DNA of 64,000 nucleotides from Paraburkholderia graminis C4D1M (lineage in GTDB: Bacteria; Pseudomonadota; Gammaproteobacteria; Burkholderiales; Burkholderiaceae). The stretch spans positions 496,001-560,000 of the forward strand of contig NZ_ABLD01000002.1 in NCBI RefSeq assembly GCF_000172415.1. Direction: 5' to 3'. Shown here piece by piece: positions 62,827 through 64,000 of this stretch (the stretch's first letter is position 1; each line of letters begins with the position of its first letter). The position numbers and the translations under genes were made by a program. The notes beneath the pieces were generated by a model, which searched no databases, was not told where the DNA came from, and worked only from the letters and a program-made list of their open reading frames with translations.

Positions 62827-63015
62827 TTATTCGCTCAGCTCAGCGACGAGACGCGACAGACGATCGAGGCGCTTGTGGTACATCGGCGCCTGGGGAGAGC
62901 TCTTCAGATGTTCGATGCGGTCACGCCAATAGGTCGGCGGAAAAGGCTTTTGCGATGCCCATGCGATCACGCGCTCCAGGTGAAGGAGCTCGTTTTCCAG
63001 AATGTGGTGATGCAT
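62827..63015 (-). CDS. Small hypothetical protein
   Basis: A 62-residue protein MHHHILENELLHLERVIAWASQKPFPPTYWRDRIEHLKSS with a helical amphipathic pattern and an RLDRLSRLVAELSE tail. A GGGGG purine stretch serves as ribosome-binding site. Composition fits a real cytosolic protein, and no antisense gene explains the frame. I do not recognise a family. Confidence 0.6.
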   Translation of the reverse strand: MHHHILENELLHLERVIAWASQKPFPPTYWRDRIEHLKSSPQAPMYHKRLDRLSRLVAELSE

Positions 63016-63827
63016 TGTGAACCCCCGTGGGTGGCCAGCCTTGGTCTATTCGCGGCGTCGCTAACGGTCTGACGCTGCGTGGACTGCTCGTGCAGCTTGC
63101 TCTTTGCGACTACTGCAAAGGACGAGCCGCCGTTGCTGCTCCCGCAGGCGCAGGCAACGGCGGCCAGACCAACCCCGCAGCGGATCGTCTGGTACATAGC
63201 CAAAAGATTTTCCGCCATTCAGTGCGTTGCAACTCGAGCTGCTTCTCTGTGGAAGCATGCCCTCGCGATGTTTCGACACTGTCACTGCTACAGCACAGCC
63301 CTCTCTCAATCTGATGCCGACAACCTTTTGCTATCGGCGGAATTGGCGCATCACACTCGTTCGTATAACTAACCGAATCATCGCGATCATGTGCGGCGAT
63401 CGCTCGGTTAGCGGCGGCGCGACGCAATCTTGTCTGGTCTCTCAGGCGCCCTGCATTTCGGACGAATTCGTTGGCATTTCTTTGGGCTCAAGGCCACGAG
63501 CATTTGTATAAGCAATGACCGTGCCATTCGCCGATACCGCTGTGCGTAGGGCATCGGCGAAATTCGCTCGATGATTCTGGTCAAACCCGTCCAGGTACAG
63601 CCCTAAAAGTGGACGTTTTCGTCCAGGTGGCCATGCAAGGGGCGTGGAGCGGCGATTTCGTCCGTTAGGATCGAAAGGCGAGGGCGCGATGGACGCAAAG
63701 CGAAGCCGAAAACGGCCAGAACGCGGCCACAAAGCGGCCACGGCGGGGACATCCGGCGGGGCGACGAAGCGCCGCGCCGGACCAACTGAAACGAACTGGA
63801 AAGAACTGGAATAAGCAGACGCGAGAC
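63016..63827. other. 812-bp gene-poor region, possibly a mobile-element remnant
   Basis: No gene can be defended here. The GC content is lower and codon-like structure is absent up to about 63500. Between 63600 and 63780 the composition changes to repeats of GCGGCC and AACGGCC words. On the minus strand near 63475-63610 the frame reads KRPLLGLYLDGFDQNHRANFADALRTAV, which looks protein-like but lacks a start. It may be the eroded end of a transposon gene or a sequence segment with broken frames. Confidence 0.4.
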
Positions 63828-64000
63828 CTACGACTGCAGGCTGACCTTGCTGTAAGTCAGCCGGCTCGGGCGCAACTGCATGCGCACCAGCGAGACGAGG
63901 AAGCTGAAGCCCGCCTGATTCGGATCGATGACCGGCACGAAGCCGCCCATTTCGTCGCTCAACATTCGTGAGACGCGGCTCGCGACGTCCACGAAACCGG
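63828..64000 (-). CDS. C-terminal end of an unrecognised protein, cut by the right edge
   Basis: The minus-strand frame from the right edge reads GFVDVASRVSRMLSDEMGG, then FVPVIDPNQAGFSFLVSLVRMQLRPSRLTYSKVSLQS and the stop at 63828. About 57 residues are visible. Codon use is like the neighbours. I do not recognise the family. The full gene begins beyond the window. Confidence 0.65.
   Translation of the reverse strand, partial: GFVDVASRVSRMLSDEMGGFVPVIDPNQAGFSFLVSLVRMQLRPSRLTYSKVSLQS

Noticed and set aside
1..64000. CRISPR array, prophage or plasmid transfer genes
   Set aside because: No repeat-spacer pattern, integrase, tra or phage structural genes were seen.

Overview
The window is a high-GC chromosomal segment from a beta-proteobacterium of the Burkholderiaceae, most likely Paraburkholderia, Caballeronia or a close relative. 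Evidence is the content (BPSS1780-type membrane protein, DUF3563 and DUF2782 proteins, homoserine kinase near polA, FolE2, a long GlgE) and the gene order (xseB-ispA-dxs, rpsU-yqeY-dnaG-rpoD, sdhCDAB). Nearly everything is housekeeping or ordinary accessory metabolism. No prophage, CRISPR array or intact insertion sequence was recognised.

Layout. 1-2.4 kb: 5' two thirds of glgE (minus strand). 2.9-6.5 kb: DUF1345 membrane protein, metallophosphatase, a RES/Xre toxin-antitoxin pair and a secreted repeat protein. 6.5-11.1 kb: LysR regulator with a divergent tautomerase, then modE converging on modABC. 11.1-17.8 kb: PAP2 phosphatase, PHB-depolymerase-type esterase, DUF3563 protein, DNA photolyase, BPSS1780 protein, thrB, DUF2782 protein. 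18-28.7 kb: AMP nucleosidase, split chromate transporter with LysR regulator, LOG-family protein, polA, type II NADH dehydrogenase, Tat-exported dienelactone hydrolase, sulfurtransferase. 28.9-37 kb: a frameshifted Rieske oxygenase, the isoprenoid cluster xseB-ispA-dxs, folE2, tsaD and a BaiN/HI0933 flavoprotein. 37-43 kb: macromolecular synthesis cluster rpsU-yqeY-dnaG-rpoD, followed by tRNA-Ile(CAU). 43-51 kb: NhaR-like regulator, Tim44-domain protein, then an aminotransferase, amino-acid ABC transporter and IclR cluster. 51-57.6 kb: small genes, ppnP, sdhCDAB and a LysR regulator. 57.6-64 kb: LysR/azoreductase pair, a Zur-box-preceded TonB receptor (ZnuD-like), small proteins, a gene-poor stretch and a cut gene at the right edge.

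The most notable element is a self-splicing-type group I intron of about 248 nt in the anticodon loop of tRNA-Ile(CAU) at 42705-43031. All core helices P3 to P9 can be drawn, the spliced exons give a canonical tRNA, and the internal guide sequence matches the ligated exon junction. It appears to lie between U33 and C34, unlike the Azoarcus tRNA-Ile intron.

The second notable fact is a set of single-base losses that break reading frames: rpoD (41890), a Rieske oxygenase (near 29255) and a small membrane protein (near 51735). Because rpoD is essential, at least that one is most simply a sequence error, and it warns that other frames here may also be wrong.
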